Assembly (NCBI RefSeq): GCF_003345355.1
Contig: NZ_QQNB01000005.1
Coordinates: 80,331 to 144,330 of the forward strand
DNA: 64,000 nt
Direction: 5' to 3'
Source: Sphingomonas aracearum
GTDB lineage: Bacteria > Pseudomonadota > Alphaproteobacteria > Sphingomonadales > Sphingomonadaceae
Below are positions 45,601-53,385 of the stretch, in pieces. The number at the start of each line of letters is the position of its first letter. Positions within the stretch are counted from its first letter, which is position 1. Made by a program: the position numbers and the translations under genes. Below the pieces are notes generated by a model. It saw only the letters and a program-made list of their open reading frames with translations, ran no database searches and was not told where the DNA came from.

Positions 45601-45859
45601 GCCTGTCGTCATGACCGCGCTTGTCGCCAGCCTCGGCTTCGTGCCGATGGCGCTTGGCGAGGGCGCGGGCGCGGAGGTGCAGAAGCCCTTGGCGACCGTC
45701 GTCATCGGCGGCCTGATCTCGGCGACGCTGCTGACGCTGTTCGTTCTGCCGACGCTCTATGCCCGGTTCGGGCAGAAAGTGATCGAGAATCCCGAGCACT
45801 ACAATGAGGAGCATGAAGGGGACGACCACGGTCAGACCTTCGTGAACAACTTGGCCTGA
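42614..45859 (+). CDS. czcA: CzcA-like RND Co/Zn/Cd efflux pump
   Basis: A 1081-aa heavy-metal RND transporter. The TM4 motif [20 protein letters not shown] has the DFG..DG..EN pattern of the Co/Zn/Cd subtype (HME1), different from the Cu/Ag type at 7553. Periplasmic domains and a second helix bundle follow, ending with a His/Asp-rich tail ([12 protein letters not shown]). It takes divalent cations from periplasm and cytoplasm to the outside with CzcB and CzcC. It is the third gene of czcCBA, 3 bp after czcB. Confidence 0.96.
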   Translation: [1081 protein letters not shown]

Positions 45860-45912
45860 TGGGTGAGCGGGGCGGTCCGCGATCGCCCCGCTCATCTCTG
45901 GGAGATGGGGAT

Positions 45913-46401
45913 ATGCCTCGCACCATAACCAGCTCAATGCTTCACGGCGGGCCACTGCGGATCTGGTCGGCGATCACCGATCCGGATCATCGTCGGGCTT
46001 GGAGTCCGCTCGCATTCCTCGACAACCCGTGCCTGCTTGGCGAGACGGAATGTACCTTCGCGATCCAGGGCATCACCCGGCCAATTCGGACGCCGGCCCG
46101 GGTCGATCAATTCGATAAGCCGCACGCCTTCGCTTGGTCCTGCGGCATCCCTTATCTGTTCACGCTCGAAGAGCGGTACGAGCTGGCAGGGGACGATGGT
46201 GGCACCAGGCTAACACATAGCTGCACGCTGCGCGGGGCGCTCTCTCTGCCGTTCGCGGCGATGATGTTGCGCCGCCTGCGGTCCCTGATGATCGAGGCCG
46301 ACGACCGCCTCGCAACCTATCTGCGCTGGCGGGTGGGTCAGCCTGCCCGTGAGATCAATCGTCAGCGCGTCCCCTCCCGCTACAGGAGGAAGGCGCGATG
46401 A
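45913..46401 (+). CDS. SRPBCC-family protein
   Basis: A 162-aa protein of the SRPBCC/START-like fold. The N-terminal helix region is PLRIWSAITDPDHRRAWSPLAFLD. Strands follow (PARVDQFDKPHAFAWSCG, TRLTHSCTLRG). A C-terminal helix reads LRRLRSLMIEADDRLATYLRW. Ligand and function are unknown. The ATG 45913 is preceded by GGGAGATGGGG. It overlaps the lipoprotein gene by four bases in a tight gene run after czcA. Confidence 0.75.
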   Translation: MPRTITSSMLHGGPLRIWSAITDPDHRRAWSPLAFLDNPCLLGETECTFAIQGITRPIRTPARVDQFDKPHAFAWSCGIPYLFTLEERYELAGDDGGTRLTHSCTLRGALSLPFAAMMLRRLRSLMIEADDRLATYLRWRVGQPAREINRQRVPSRYRRKAR

Positions 46402-46772
46402 TGCCTGGGATCCGGGTACTACCCGCCCTCATCCTCGTTGCCGGGTTGGCAGCTTGCTCGGAAAGCAAGCCGCCGGCTCCCCCAACGGAGCAAGAAATCC
46501 ATTCGTCCGACAGCGCTGTGGCGACTGGGGAAATGGGGCGACACCCCTATCGCTGTTCCGACCGGGAACCGCTGTTCGTCGATTTCAAGGACAACGGCCT
46601 GCAGATCGATTTGCGGCGTTCTGGCAGCGGGACGCCCGTGACACTGACCGCTCCAGCGCAGGGCCTCCAGTATGTCGGCGAGACGGCCACCGCGACCTTC
46701 AAAGGAACGCAGCTCACCATCGTGGAAGGCGATGGCCGGACCCGGACCTGCGAACGGGAGGGCGCCAGATGA
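46398..46772 (+). CDS. Lipoprotein with MliC-like domain (first copy)
   Basis: A 124-aa lipoprotein. The lipobox is LVAGLAACSE. The mature domain (YRCSDREPLFVDF, LQYVGETATATFKGTQLTIVEG, final TCE) fits the small beta-barrel MliC fold, which inhibits c-type lysozyme, but the match is by pattern only. A similar lipoprotein is encoded at 48075. It overlaps the SRPBCC gene. An 18-codon frame (46769-46825) bridges to the next gene and may couple translation. Confidence 0.7.
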   Translation: MMPGIRVLPALILVAGLAACSESKPPAPPTEQEIHSSDSAVATGEMGRHPYRCSDREPLFVDFKDNGLQIDLRRSGSGTPVTLTAPAQGLQYVGETATATFKGTQLTIVEGDGRTRTCEREGAR

Positions 46773-46817
46773 ACCGTCCTGTCTTCCGACACGTCGCGCT
46801 GCAACGGGAGAGAAGCG

Positions 46818-47159
46818 ATGTCTGACACGTCGATCTCGAATGTGATGGTCATTCGCGCCGAAGTGATCGCGCGAAGCCGCGCTTTGCGCGAGGCACAGCC
46901 GACGGCACCGCCCGGCGTGACGCCCACCGCTCCGGCGTCGAACTTCGCCGACACCCTCAATGCCGTGGTCGCGAAGGTCAACGAGACCCAGGAGCAAGAG
47001 GATGTCGTCACGGAAGCATATGAGCGTGGCGAAACCACCGACATTGCAACCGTCGCGCTCATCCAGAGCCGCGCATCCATAACTTTCGAAGCGACCCTGC
47101 AAGTCCGGAACAAGCTGCTGTCCGCTTATCGGGACATCATGAACATGCCGATTGGATAA
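46818..47159 (+). CDS. fliE: FliE-like flagellar rod/adaptor protein (orphan)
   Basis: A 113-aa protein that matches FliE. It has a variable N-terminus, then ASNFADTLNAVVAKVNETQEQEDVVTEAYERGE. The hallmark C-terminus is TLQVRNKLLSAYRDIMNMPIG, where Escherichia FliE has IQVRNKLVAAYQEVMSMQV. FliE joins the MS ring to the rod and is exported. No other rod, ring or hook gene is nearby. GGGAGAG precedes the ATG, so it is translated. It is co-directional with and embedded between metal and ion-transport genes. Confidence 0.82.
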   Translation: MSDTSISNVMVIRAEVIARSRALREAQPTAPPGVTPTAPASNFADTLNAVVAKVNETQEQEDVVTEAYERGETTDIATVALIQSRASITFEATLQVRNKLLSAYRDIMNMPIG

Positions 47160-47190
47160 CGATCGCAAAGGGATTTAGGGCAAAGTTGAT

Positions 47191-48078
47191 ATGATTGTTG
47201 GCGCGAGACCACGGTTTAGGCAGATCATTGTCGAGGTTTGGAAGCCGCTCACGATCTTGTTCGTGTGGGACGTAGCCGTGACGGCATTCCACATAATGAC
47301 CCCGATTAAGGAACCGCCTTTGCCGACGGCGCTTTTCGGCACTGCCATCGCGCTCTTCATGGGGTTCCGCACCAACGCTGCTTATGCTCGCTGGTGGGAA
47401 GCGCGAACCCTTTGGGGCGCGCTCATCAATGCGTCGCGCAGCCTGGCCCGGATCACGCGCAGCCTGACCAAGGGGGAACCCGAGGGCAGTGAGATGCGGC
47501 ACAACATCATTCTGCGGCAGATCGCCTTTGCGCACTCGATGCGCTGCCAGCTTCGCCGACAGTCGCCCTATGAAGAGATTGCTCGGGTCGCCGGAACGGA
47601 CGTCGCCGATATGGCGGTCGGTCGCCTGAACCCTGCCAACGCGCTCTTGGAAGACATATCGGGCATCTACGCCGACGCGCTCGCGGAAGGTCGGACCACT
47701 GAGATCCAGCAGGCAACTGTCGAGCGCGTCCTGATCGACATCGCCAATGCCCAAGGCGGCATGGAGCGGATCAAGAACACGCCGCTGCCTAATGGCTTTA
47801 GGTTCTTCCCGAACCTTTTCACGCGCGTGTTCTGCGTGCTGCTCCCGATCGCGCTGGTCGAATCTCTGGGCCTTGCCACGCCGATCGGATCGACGCTGAT
47901 CGGACTCGTCTTCCTCGCGGTGCTGAGCATCGGCGAGGATCTGACCGATCCGTTCGCCAATAGCGTCCACGATGTCCCACTCACGGCCATGTGCCGCACG
48001 ATCGAGATCGACCTTCTTCAGACGGCGGGACTGCCAGCCCCTGAGCCGCTGACGCCCGATCACGGCGTGCTGTGGTGA
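47191..48078 (+). CDS. Bestrophin-family channel protein
   Basis: A 295-aa membrane protein of the bestrophin family. N-terminal hydrophobic segments (ILFVWDVAVTAFHIM, LFGTAIALFMGFRTNAAYARWWEAR) include the conserved FRTNxxYxRWWEAR signature. A C-terminal helix bundle has FVLLPIALVE-like FCVLLPIALVESLGL and FLAVLSIGEDLTDPF. Bacterial members form anion or cation channels. It starts 31 bp after fliE. Its stop overlaps the next gene. Confidence 0.88.
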   Translation: MIVGARPRFRQIIVEVWKPLTILFVWDVAVTAFHIMTPIKEPPLPTALFGTAIALFMGFRTNAAYARWWEARTLWGALINASRSLARITRSLTKGEPEGSEMRHNIILRQIAFAHSMRCQLRRQSPYEEIARVAGTDVADMAVGRLNPANALLEDISGIYADALAEGRTTEIQQATVERVLIDIANAQGGMERIKNTPLPNGFRFFPNLFTRVFCVLLPIALVESLGLATPIGSTLIGLVFLAVLSIGEDLTDPFANSVHDVPLTAMCRTIEIDLLQTAGLPAPEPLTPDHGVLW

Positions 48079-48467
48079 GTGCGGTGCGCGCTTTGCGTTA
48101 CCTGCCTTGCCTGACAGCCGCGCGCATCGGCGCCGTTCTGTTCGCGGGTATGGTCGCCGGAGCGTGCAATCCCGCGCCGAGCGAACCTGTCGAGCCGGCG
48201 CATGAAACGCATCTGACGCCCCGATTGATCGCGCAACGCATCATGTATTGCGACGACGGATCGCGCGCCGATGTCGACTTCATCGACGACGGCCTGAAGA
48301 TGGCTGTCACCTGGCTGCCCAACGGCAGGACCGAGATCCTGCACGCGCAACGAACGGGCGATGAGTTTCGCGGCGACCGGTCGCGGGCAGTCGTGGCGGG
48401 TGGGTCGATCGCCTTCACGCAGGGCGGGAAGATCCGCGTCTGTCACCGAACCCCGGAGGGATCATAG
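48075..48467 (+). CDS. Lipoprotein with MliC-like domain (second copy)
   Basis: A protein of about 130 aa with a GTG start overlapping the bestrophin stop. The signal region ends in GMVAGACNP, a possible lipobox. The mature part (MYCDDGSRADVDFIDDGLKMAV, GRTEILHAQ, IRVCH) has the same order of YC..D.F...L and C-terminal Cys as the copy at 46398. The start codon choice (48072, 48075 or 48087) is uncertain. Confidence 0.65.
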   Translation: MSAVRALRYLPCLTAARIGAVLFAGMVAGACNPAPSEPVEPAHETHLTPRLIAQRIMYCDDGSRADVDFIDDGLKMAVTWLPNGRTEILHAQRTGDEFRGDRSRAVVAGGSIAFTQGGKIRVCHRTPEGS

Positions 48468-48470
48468 CAT

Positions 48471-49157
48471 ATGCAAGCATTGCTCTACACGCTTGCGCCT
48501 GTGCTGGCGGTCGTGCTCGGCGCGATCATTGCGAGCCGCACCAAGTTGAATCCTGGCCTCGTGGCGGGCCTACAGCATCTCGCCGCCGGCGTCGTGTTTG
48601 CGGCGGCAGCGACCGAAATCCTGCCGCAGGTCAAGCATGAGGCTTCGCCCAGCGCGACGCTGATCGGTGGGGCGGCGGGTGTCGCGACGATGTTGGGGCT
48701 CAAGGCTTTCGAGGCCCGCTTCAAGGGACCGATGGCGTTGCTGGCGGCGATCGGCATCGACATTCTGGTTGATGGCCTGGTGCTCGGCCTCGCGTTCGTC
48801 GCGGGCGAGAAGGCAGGGTTCCTGCTGACGATCGCGCTTACGCTCGAAGTGCTCTTCCTGGGTCTGACGCTGACCGACGAGCTGGCGGAAACCTATCGCT
48901 CGCGCCTGCGCATCATCGTGATCGTTTCGGCATTGGCGTTGCTGCTGCCGATCGGCGCGCTCGCGGCCGTTCCTGTCGCCACGCTTTCGCCGGTAATGGT
49001 CGCTGGCTTCCTGAGCTTTGGTCTGATGGCGCTGCTCTATCTCGTCACGGAGGAGTTGCTGGTCGAGGCGCACGAGAAGCCTGACACCCCGCTCATCAGC
49101 TCGATGTTCTTCGTGGGGTTCCTCGCCCTGCTGACGCTTGAGGAGATCATGGGATGA
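48471..49157 (+). CDS. ZIP-family metal transporter
   Basis: A 228-aa protein with about eight helices. ZIP-type metal-site helices show as GLQHLAAGVVFAAAATEILP (His and Glu) and GIDILVDGLVLGLAFVAGEKAG. A third acidic/His segment is YLVTEELLVEAHE. ZIP proteins import Zn or Fe, which is the opposite direction to its efflux neighbours. It overlaps the CDF gene by four bases. Confidence 0.82.
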   Translation: MQALLYTLAPVLAVVLGAIIASRTKLNPGLVAGLQHLAAGVVFAAAATEILPQVKHEASPSATLIGGAAGVATMLGLKAFEARFKGPMALLAAIGIDILVDGLVLGLAFVAGEKAGFLLTIALTLEVLFLGLTLTDELAETYRSRLRIIVIVSALALLLPIGALAAVPVATLSPVMVAGFLSFGLMALLYLVTEELLVEAHEKPDTPLISSMFFVGFLALLTLEEIMG

Positions 49158-49762
49158 TCCCGAACAATGACAATAATGGCGGGCGAGAGCGTCGTACGCT
49201 CTGGATTGTCCTGCTGCTGAATGCGGCAATCGCGGCTGGCTTCTTTATTTCCGGCTTCTTCGCGGATTCGAGCGCGCTGATCGCCAACGGCGTCGACAAC
49301 CTGTCGGATACCGCCGTGTACGCGCTGAGCCTCGTGGCGCTCACCCGGGGCGAGACATGGAAGACGCGAGCGGCGACGGCCTCCGGCGTCATGCTGCTGA
49401 TCTTCGCGGGCGGCATCCTGATCGACGTTGGCCGGCGCTACCTTCAGGGCAGCGAGCCGATCGGACCGACCATGATGGTCATGTCGGCGATCGCTGGCGT
49501 CGTGAACTACCTGTGCCTGCGGCTGCTCCAGCGGCTCAAGGATCCGGACGTCAACCTTCGGGCCGCCACCACCTTCAGCTTCAATGACTTCATTTCCAAT
49601 GGCGGCATCCTGATCGCCGGCGTGCTGGTGCTGTGGCTGGGCACCAACTGGCCGGACCTGCTGGTCGGCTTCGCCACTGCCATCATCGCCATCAAGGGCG
49701 GTGTCGAAATCCTGCGCGACGCGCGCGCCGAAACCAAGAAAAGGGAAAGGAGGTCGTCATGA
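49154..49762 (+). CDS. Cation diffusion facilitator-type transporter
   Basis: A 202-aa CDF-family membrane protein. FFADSSALIANGVDNLSDTAVYALSLVAL is the first metal-site helix pair (Asp/Asn, Asp). FSFNDFISNGGILIAGVLVLW is the second. It lacks a long cytoplasmic C-terminal domain. It overlaps both neighbours by four bases, linking ZIP, CDF and the PIB-4 ATPase in one operon. Confidence 0.85.
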   Translation: MIPNNDNNGGRERRTLWIVLLLNAAIAAGFFISGFFADSSALIANGVDNLSDTAVYALSLVALTRGETWKTRAATASGVMLLIFAGGILIDVGRRYLQGSEPIGPTMMVMSAIAGVVNYLCLRLLQRLKDPDVNLRAATTFSFNDFISNGGILIAGVLVLWLGTNWPDLLVGFATAIIAIKGGVEILRDARAETKKRERRSS

Positions 49763-52260
49763 ACGACAAGCTCGAACTCGATATTCCGGTCCTGCTGCCC
49801 GACCTTCCTGACGCGGCCGACGCTTGTCTGGACCGTCTCGTGTCGACCCTGTCGAAACGCGAAGGCGTCGAGCGGGCCCATGTGATCTGCGTCGACGGCG
49901 ACACGCCGGCGGCGCTGTGCATCCATTTTGACGCCGCCAAACTGCCGCTGCCCCGCTTGCGCGAAATGGTGCGCGCCGCTGGTGCCGAAATCACCGAACG
50001 CTACGGTCATGCGATCTGGCAGGTGACGGGTATCAATCACGCGCGCCGGGCGCGGACCGTCAGCGATGCGCTGTGCGCCTTGCCCGGCGTCGTCCAGGCA
50101 AGCGCCAGCACCAGCGGCTCGGTTCGGGTCGAGTATGATCGCCGGGAGACCACCGAAGAGGAGGTCCGCGCCGCACTTCGCAAGCTGAAGGTCGGTGTAG
50201 GCAAGCGGGTCGCGGCTGACGACCATGCTGGCCATGACCACGGGCCGGGTGGCCACGGCGCGGACGAGGAGAAGCACGGTCCTGGCGATGGCCACGACCA
50301 TAGCCATGCCGAGTTTCTTGGCCCCAACACCGAGCTGATCTTCGCGCTCGCCTGCGGCGCACTGCTGGGGATCGGCTATGCGATCGAGAGGCTGGTTGCC
50401 GGCGTACCGGAGTGGCTGCCCACCGCCTGCTATGTCGCGGCCTATTTCTTCGGCGGATTCTTCACGCTGCGCGAGGCGATCGACAACCTTCGGATGAAGA
50501 AGTTCGAGATCGACACGCTGATGTTGGTCGCTGCCGCCGGCGCCGCGGCGCTGGGCGCATGGGCCGAAGGCGCGCTGCTGCTGTTCCTGTTCAGCCTTGG
50601 CCATGCGCTTGAGCATTACGCGATGGGCCGCGCCAAGAAGGCGATCGAGGCGCTGGCGAAGCTCGCGCCCGAAACCGCGACCGTGCGACGCGACGGGCAG
50701 ACCAGCGAAATCCCGGTCGAGCAGATGGTCGTCGGGGACATTGCCATCGTCCGCCCGAACGAGCGCCTGCCTGCTGACGGCTTCGTCATCAAAGGCACCA
50801 GCGCGATCAACCAGGCCCCGGTGACGGGTGAAAGCATCCCGGTCGACAAGGTGCCGGTCGCCGATGCCGCAGCGGCGCGGGCAAAGCCTGATGCAGTGGA
50901 CGCGGAAAGCCGGGTTTTTGCCGGTACAATCAACGGCGGCGGCGCGATCGAGATCGAGGTGACACGCCGTTCCAATGAAAGCGCGCTTGCTAAGGTCGTG
51001 AAGATGGTGAGCGAAGCGGAGACGCAGAAGTCGCCGACGCAGCGCTTCACCGATCGGTTTGAGCGGATCTTCGTACCTGCTGTCCTGATCCTGTCGGTGC
51101 TCCTGCTATTCGCATGGGTGGTCGTCGACGAGCCGTTCCGCGACAGCTTCTATCGCGCGATGGCGGTGTTGGTGGCGGCAAGCCCGTGCGCGCTCGCAAT
51201 CGCAACGCCGAGTGCCGTCCTGTCGGGCGTTGCCCGTGCAGCGCGGGGCGGCGTGCTCGTGAAGGGCGGTGCACCACTCGAAAACCTCGGGTCGCTCAAA
51301 GCGATCGCTTTCGACAAGACGGGCACGCTGACCGAAGGTCGTCCGCGCATCACTGATGTCGTGCCCGTCGATGGTGCCGATGAAGGCGAGCTGCTGGCGC
51401 TGGCCGTCGCCGTCGAAGCGTTGAGCGACCATCCTCTGGCCCAAGCGATCGTCAAGGACGGCCGCGAACGTTTGAACGATCGTGCCGAGCCGATTGCCGG
51501 CGACCTCAAAAGCCTGACCGGTCGGGGCGTCACCGCGAGCGTGGATGGCAAGACGGTGTGGATCGGCAAGGCCGAGATGTTCGGGAAGGAAGGTATTCCG
51601 GCGCTGGGGCAGGGGGCGCAGGACGCGATCGCGAAGCTGCGCGAGAACGGCCGCACGACGATGGTCGTCCGCAAGGGAGATCGCGACCTGGGTGCGATCG
51701 GCCTGATGGATACACCCCGCGAAGCTGCCAAGACCGCGCTGCGCCGGCTGCACGAGATGGGCGTGTCGCGGATGATAATGATCTCGGGCGATCACCAGAA
51801 AGTCGCCGAAGCGATCGCCAACGAAGTCGGGATCGATGAAGCGTGGGGCGACCTCATGCCTGAAGACAAGGTTGCCGCGATCAAGAAACTCGCCGGCGAA
51901 GATAAGGTCGCGATGGTGGGCGACGGCGTGAACGACGCGCCAGCGATGGCAAGCGCCACAGTCGGCATCGCGATGGGCGCGGCGGGGTCGGATGTTGCAT
52001 TAGAGACAGCCGACGTTGCCCTGATGGCTGACGATCTGGCGCACCTGCCATTCGCGGTGGGCCTTAGTCGGCATACCCGTGGAATCATCCGGCAGAATGT
52101 CTTTGTCAGCTTGGGTGTCGTCGCCTTCCTAGTGCCTGCCACCATCCTCGGTCTCGGGATTGGGCCGGCGGTAGCGGTTCATGAGGGATCGACACTGCTC
52201 GTCGTCATCAATGCGCTCAGGCTGCTCGCCTACCGCGATCCGGCGACTAACGCTGCTTGA
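49759..52260 (+). CDS. PIB-4-type heavy-metal P-type ATPase (CzcP/CoaT-like)
   Basis: An 833-aa P-type ATPase. Two degenerate HMA-like folds without CxxC lie at residues 1-150, followed by a His-rich linker (DDHAGHDHGPGGHG, GDGHDHSHAE). The core has [24 protein letters not shown] and GDGVNDAPAM. The metal-site helix has SPCALAIATP and the last helices have HEGSTLLVVINALRLL. SPC plus HEG is the PIB-4 signature (Co, Zn, Cd, Fe). ATG 49759 overlaps the CDF stop; the longer upstream frame is a shadow. Confidence 0.94.
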   Translation: MNDKLELDIPVLLPDLPDAADACLDRLVSTLSKREGVERAHVICVDGDTPAALCIHFDAAKLPLPRLREMVRAAGAEITERYGHAIWQVTGINHARRARTVSDALCALPGVVQASASTSGSVRVEYDRRETTEEEVRAALRKLKVGVGKRVAADDHAGHDHGPGGHGADEEKHGPGDGHDHSHAEFLGPNTELIFALACGALLGIGYAIERLVAGVPEWLPTACYVAAYFFGGFFTLREAIDNLRMKKFEIDTLMLVAAAGAAALGAWAEGALLLFLFSLGHALEHYAMGRAKKAIEALAKLAPETATVRRDGQTSEIPVEQMVVGDIAIVRPNERLPADGFVIKGTSAINQAPVTGESIPVDKVPVADAAAARAKPDAVDAESRVFAGTINGGGAIEIEVTRRSNESALAKVVKMVSEAETQKSPTQRFTDRFERIFVPAVLILSVLLLFAWVVVDEPFRDSFYRAMAVLVAASPCALAIATPSAVLSGVARAARGGVLVKGGAPLENLGSLKAIAFDKTGTLTEGRPRITDVVPVDGADEGELLALAVAVEALSDHPLAQAIVKDGRERLNDRAEPIAGDLKSLTGRGVTASVDGKTVWIGKAEMFGKEGIPALGQGAQDAIAKLRENGRTTMVVRKGDRDLGAIGLMDTPREAAKTALRRLHEMGVSRMIMISGDHQKVAEAIANEVGIDEAWGDLMPEDKVAAIKKLAGEDKVAMVGDGVNDAPAMASATVGIAMGAAGSDVALETADVALMADDLAHLPFAVGLSRHTRGIIRQNVFVSLGVVAFLVPATILGLGIGPAVAVHEGSTLLVVINALRLLAYRDPATNAA

Positions 52261-52332
52261 GGGCGCGCATCTAACATGGCGACCCTGCTGAATTGCCTAT
52301 TGCAAATTGCATTCAGCTCTGGAGTAATCACA

Positions 52333-52713
52333 ATGCAAAAGATTTCTCTATTTGCATTACTTATTATCTTCACCATCAATGTAGCATGCTCGCCTTCTAT
52401 ATTAACTGAGCGCATAAATACCAGCAAATATCCCAACATGGTCATTTCATCAGAAATACATGCGAAGGGAAATGGCATTAAGCTTATTGGTGACGTTCGT
52501 CACTCTATCGGACACTATCCGACTCACGGATATATGAGAGCTTGCGCCACGTGGTCCTCCGGAAATCGCGAATGCAAAGAGCGTTTTATATTGATGGTTG
52601 ATGGTCCCCGTCGACGGGAAATCGGATTCTCGTTCACGTTCAACAAGTCGCCTTATGAATTGGTGAGTATGAAATTAGACTTTATTGGACCCGAAAAATC
52701 TCGGTCCAAATGA
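52333..52713 (+). CDS. AT-rich small lipoprotein of unknown function
   Basis: A 126-aa protein from the ATG at 52333. The signal and lipobox are MQKISLFALLIIFTINVACS. The mature part has no family I recognise (IHAKGNGIKLIGDVRHSIGH, RACATWSSGNRECKERF, two Cys). The gene and its flanks (about 52261-52760) are clearly AT-richer than the rest of the window, with many AAA/ATT codons, suggesting recent acquisition from another genome. There is an open upstream extension to 52276. Confidence 0.65.
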   Translation: MQKISLFALLIIFTINVACSPSILTERINTSKYPNMVISSEIHAKGNGIKLIGDVRHSIGHYPTHGYMRACATWSSGNRECKERFILMVDGPRRREIGFSFTFNKSPYELVSMKLDFIGPEKSRSK

Positions 52714-52929
52714 AGTCTATTGATCTGCTGACGGGCTCGGGGACGAACGAATCTAATCGAACGATATGAGGGCTGAAGCGGAGAGAGGCCTGAAGGAAAG
52801 GGAGTGTAGAATCGTGACTGAGAGAAAAGGACCGCCCTTGAAGGCGACGTTCCGGAACGCTGCCGGATCTCTCGGTCAATCCGGACGGCGCAACAGCAAT
52901 CAACGTGACCAGAAGAGGGGTGGACAGAC

Positions 52930-53385
52930 ATGTTTCAGAGCTCTTGGGGGGAGATAACCACTCATATCGTCAGCCTCGCCGTGGCCTATGCGCTCGCTTT
53001 TCCTGTTGGCTGGGATCGCGAGAAGGACGCCCGCAGCGCAGGCATCCGCACATTCCCGTTGGTTGCCATCGCCAGTTGCGGCTTCGTGCTGGTGGGCATC
53101 GCGATCCTCGGCCGCACGTCTCCAGCGCAAGCCAGGTTGCTCGAAGGTCTGATTACGGGCGTCGGCTTCATTGGAGGCGGCGCGATCCTGAAAAAGGGCG
53201 GCAAGGCGTCAGGCACGGCGACGGCGGCCAGTCTGTGGGCGACTGGGGCGCTCGGCGCGGCCGTGGGCTACGGCCTATACGACATCGCCTTCATCCTGAG
53301 CGCCACCACCTTCCTCACCCTGCGCTGTTCTCGTCCGCTCAAGCGCGCCACCAATGGCAACGTCGGCACCTCGGCGAGCCCATGA
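52930..53385 (+). CDS. mgtC: MgtC/SapB-family membrane protein
   Basis: A 151-aa protein with about four helices. VAYALAFPVGWDREK has the family's Arg/Asp region. GLITGVGFIGGGAILKKG and TAASLWATGALGAAVGYGLY are signature segments. MgtC proteins regulate ATP synthase or Mg2+ adaptation and membrane stress. It has a weak ribosome site. Its stop overlaps the next gene by four bases. Confidence 0.9.
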   Translation: MFQSSWGEITTHIVSLAVAYALAFPVGWDREKDARSAGIRTFPLVAIASCGFVLVGIAILGRTSPAQARLLEGLITGVGFIGGGAILKKGGKASGTATAASLWATGALGAAVGYGLYDIAFILSATTFLTLRCSRPLKRATNGNVGTSASP

